Assembly (NCBI GenBank): GCA_012295275.1
Contig: CM022672.1
Span: 21,004,628-21,028,127 of the forward strand
Source: Chrysomallon squamiferum
Lineage: Eukaryota; Mollusca; Gastropoda; Neomphalida; Peltospiridae
DNA: 23,500 bases
Reading direction: 5' to 3'
Every line of letters begins with the position of its first letter. Position 1 is the stretch's first letter. Position numbers and translations under genes: made by a program. Below, piece after piece: positions 21,718 to 23,500 of the stretch. Under the pieces are notes generated by a model. It was not told where the DNA came from and ran no database searches. It saw nothing but the letters and a program-made list of their open reading frames with translations.

Positions 21718-21719
<2 letters not shown>

Positions 21720-21809
21720 AAAATAATCTATTCATGGTTAACCAAGTCGTAATTGACTGTTCATGAACATATTGTAAAAACATACAATAAAAAATAAAAC
21801 ATAATTGAC

Positions 21810-23500
21810 ATTATCACATCAAATTTTATTGCAGTAACAGTAACAAAACAGACACAAGAGCAGACGAAAGACATAAATGCACTGGGTAGACTTGTGTCTA
21901 TTTACAGTAAAACAAACAAAAACAGCTCTTAATATATCATATTATTAATTTTTATTACGCCAGGCACACAGTTCTTACTAAAAGTTATTGTTTTGTAAAC
22001 AATTAATTATTTAATCTCTGTCCCCAGATTTCTGTATTCTCTTAAAAAGTATACTGGCAGTTACATTATCACTTAAATGCTTAAAATTAATCCTAATGGC
22101 TAACAAAATCAATTTCAACTTGATTGTTAACAAACTGTTTGTATAACTAACTGCCACATATATACGAACAAATATTTTAATTTCACTGGAATGAGTTAAC
22201 TGAAATTACCTTTTTTTTAAAACTACAAATAATTCTATTTTTATTACATCGTTGACATTTAAAAAACTATGTAAACCAGTGCAAAAGAAAAACACTTGTT
22301 TTTTTTAAAATCTAACTTGTATTTTGCTCACATTAAGTCAAAATTAATAAAATTCACTGGATTATAGTACTGTCAGAGTTAACAAACATGAATTTGCAAA
22401 ACTGTCAAAACTGAATTCATTGTGTTAAATTCAAAAGGCAAGTAATTTAATTCTAATTCATAGAAAATTTGGAAACAGTCATTTTATCAAAGAAAATAAA
22501 TACTGCTCTTCTAGTTTAGTTTGTATGTTAGATTAAATTAAATAATATTCAGTTTTAATTCATATGCAAGCACAAGTATAATTCATGAAACATTTAAATT
22601 TACTCATTTGTCAAGTTACTTCCCATCCAGATTTTACTTATACATTCACATTACATTTGTGGAAACAACAAACATCAACATAATTTGTAACCAACAGAGA
22701 AAACTATGGGTATAAATTTATCTTTGTCTGAATACTGATTTCTGTGGCAACCTTTAACTCATAAATATTACTATACAAAAACACTTAGCCCTATCTGTAA
22801 TCAATAATGCTTAATTCAGGAAACAATGGTTCTTATTATTTATAATATTTTTAATACATTTTTCTCTCATTATTTTTTCTTTAAATCGCATCAACTATAA
22901 TGAGAAAATGTATCTTACACAGAACAAATTTTCTGGCTCCCAGTTATTGAACAGTAACTGGGTTAATATTGTATTATGAAATCATTACATGAACAATTGA
23001 TAATAAATAACACACACCTCACAAATCAACAAATAAACAACAACAGTGTCAGTACACCTTATCAGAAGTGTAGTGATATATTTAGATCCAATCAGAGACT
23101 ACTATTATCAGTGAACAGGAGTAAAATACTTGTCAAAACAAACACTATTGTTGTAACAGTTATACATGCAACAGAACAAATATCTTCACAACATGCTGTT
23201 GTATTATTACAACTTTCTTCAGCAAATTTTGTTAAATATATTATTAAAAATGCATATGAAAATTAGTTGTTAATGGCGCCATTTACCATACTTATATAAC
23301 TGTCTTTACTAGTGAAGAGTTATCTCCACTTGAATTAACTAAAATTTTATGTTTAATAATACTGAAGTTTATAGTAAACTTTTGTATTTATATGAAAGAA
23401 ATGCTGTTCTGTCCAGATGAAAATATTTTTTGTGCTTACATTGTTTCTCTAAAATGGGTAAATACACCTATGAACTTGATGTACAGCAAAAAACAAAAAC
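21810..23500 (-). other. Possible long 3' UTR of a minus-strand gene beyond the right edge
   Basis: Inference. This 1.7 kb differs from the rest of the window: almost no microsatellites, even AT-rich composition and no convincing ORF. It begins with a minus-strand AATAAA at 21830-21825. A Pumilio-type TGTAAATA also reads on the minus strand at 21906-21899. The pattern fits the untranslated end of a gene coming from the right. The plus-strand ORF at 22976-23266 (96 codons) has a low-complexity, Asn-rich start and no recognisable domain. Confidence 0.35.
21825..21830 (-). terminator. Candidate poly(A) signal AATAAA
   Basis: Canonical hexamer (TGCAATAAAATTT on the minus strand) at the left boundary of the microsatellite-poor region, the place expected if a minus-strand transcript ends here. 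Confidence 0.35.

Noticed and set aside
22976-23266. 96-codon plus-strand ORF
   Set aside because: Composition typical of random AT-rich frames, no domain, and it lies in a region better explained as untranslated.

Overview
The window is animal nuclear DNA, most likely from an invertebrate and possibly a mollusc (the phylum is a guess from overall character). It is AT-rich, crowded with di-, tri- and tetranucleotide microsatellites, and its genes are split into short exons by GT-AG introns whose phases join correctly. There are no operons, tRNAs, rRNAs or CRISPR arrays.

Five protein-coding genes can be rebuilt exon by exon. (1) 153-3756, minus strand: a four-exon, 607-residue secreted type-B carboxylesterase of the cholinesterase fold with an intact catalytic triad and a hydrophobic C-terminal tail suggesting a GPI anchor. 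(2) 7357-9475, plus strand: a three-exon, 89-residue protein with one membrane segment that I do not recognise. (3) 10100-12944, plus strand: a four-exon, 112-residue Shisa-like protein with signal peptide, six-cysteine domain, one membrane segment and a PPPY tail. (4) and (5) 13942-15727 and 19673-20745, minus strand: two tandem paralogues encoding tyrosine-rich secreted precursors (266 and 218 residues). Each has a signal-peptide/propeptide exon, a phase-1 intron, and a second exon that opens just before a furin-type site (RKKR or RTKR). I know no family for this pair; it is the best candidate for something undescribed.

Between the genes lie an 824-bp element with 13-bp terminal inverted repeats and a TTA target duplication (4194-5017), two back-to-back perfect palindromes (5882-5929 and 5935-6016), a nearly loopless imperfect palindrome (16309-16371), and many microsatellites. 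The right-hand 1.7 kb (about 21810-23500) has almost no microsatellites and no convincing ORF, and begins at a minus-strand AATAAA; it may be the long 3' UTR of a minus-strand gene whose coding part lies beyond the window.

The genes do not form an obvious pathway. Four of the five encode proteins with a signal peptide, and the fifth has a membrane segment, so the neighbourhood is biased towards the cell surface and secretion. The two tyrosine-rich genes share exon structure, processing-site position and a TATA-like element about 50 bp upstream of the ATG, so they probably arose by tandem duplication and may be expressed together.
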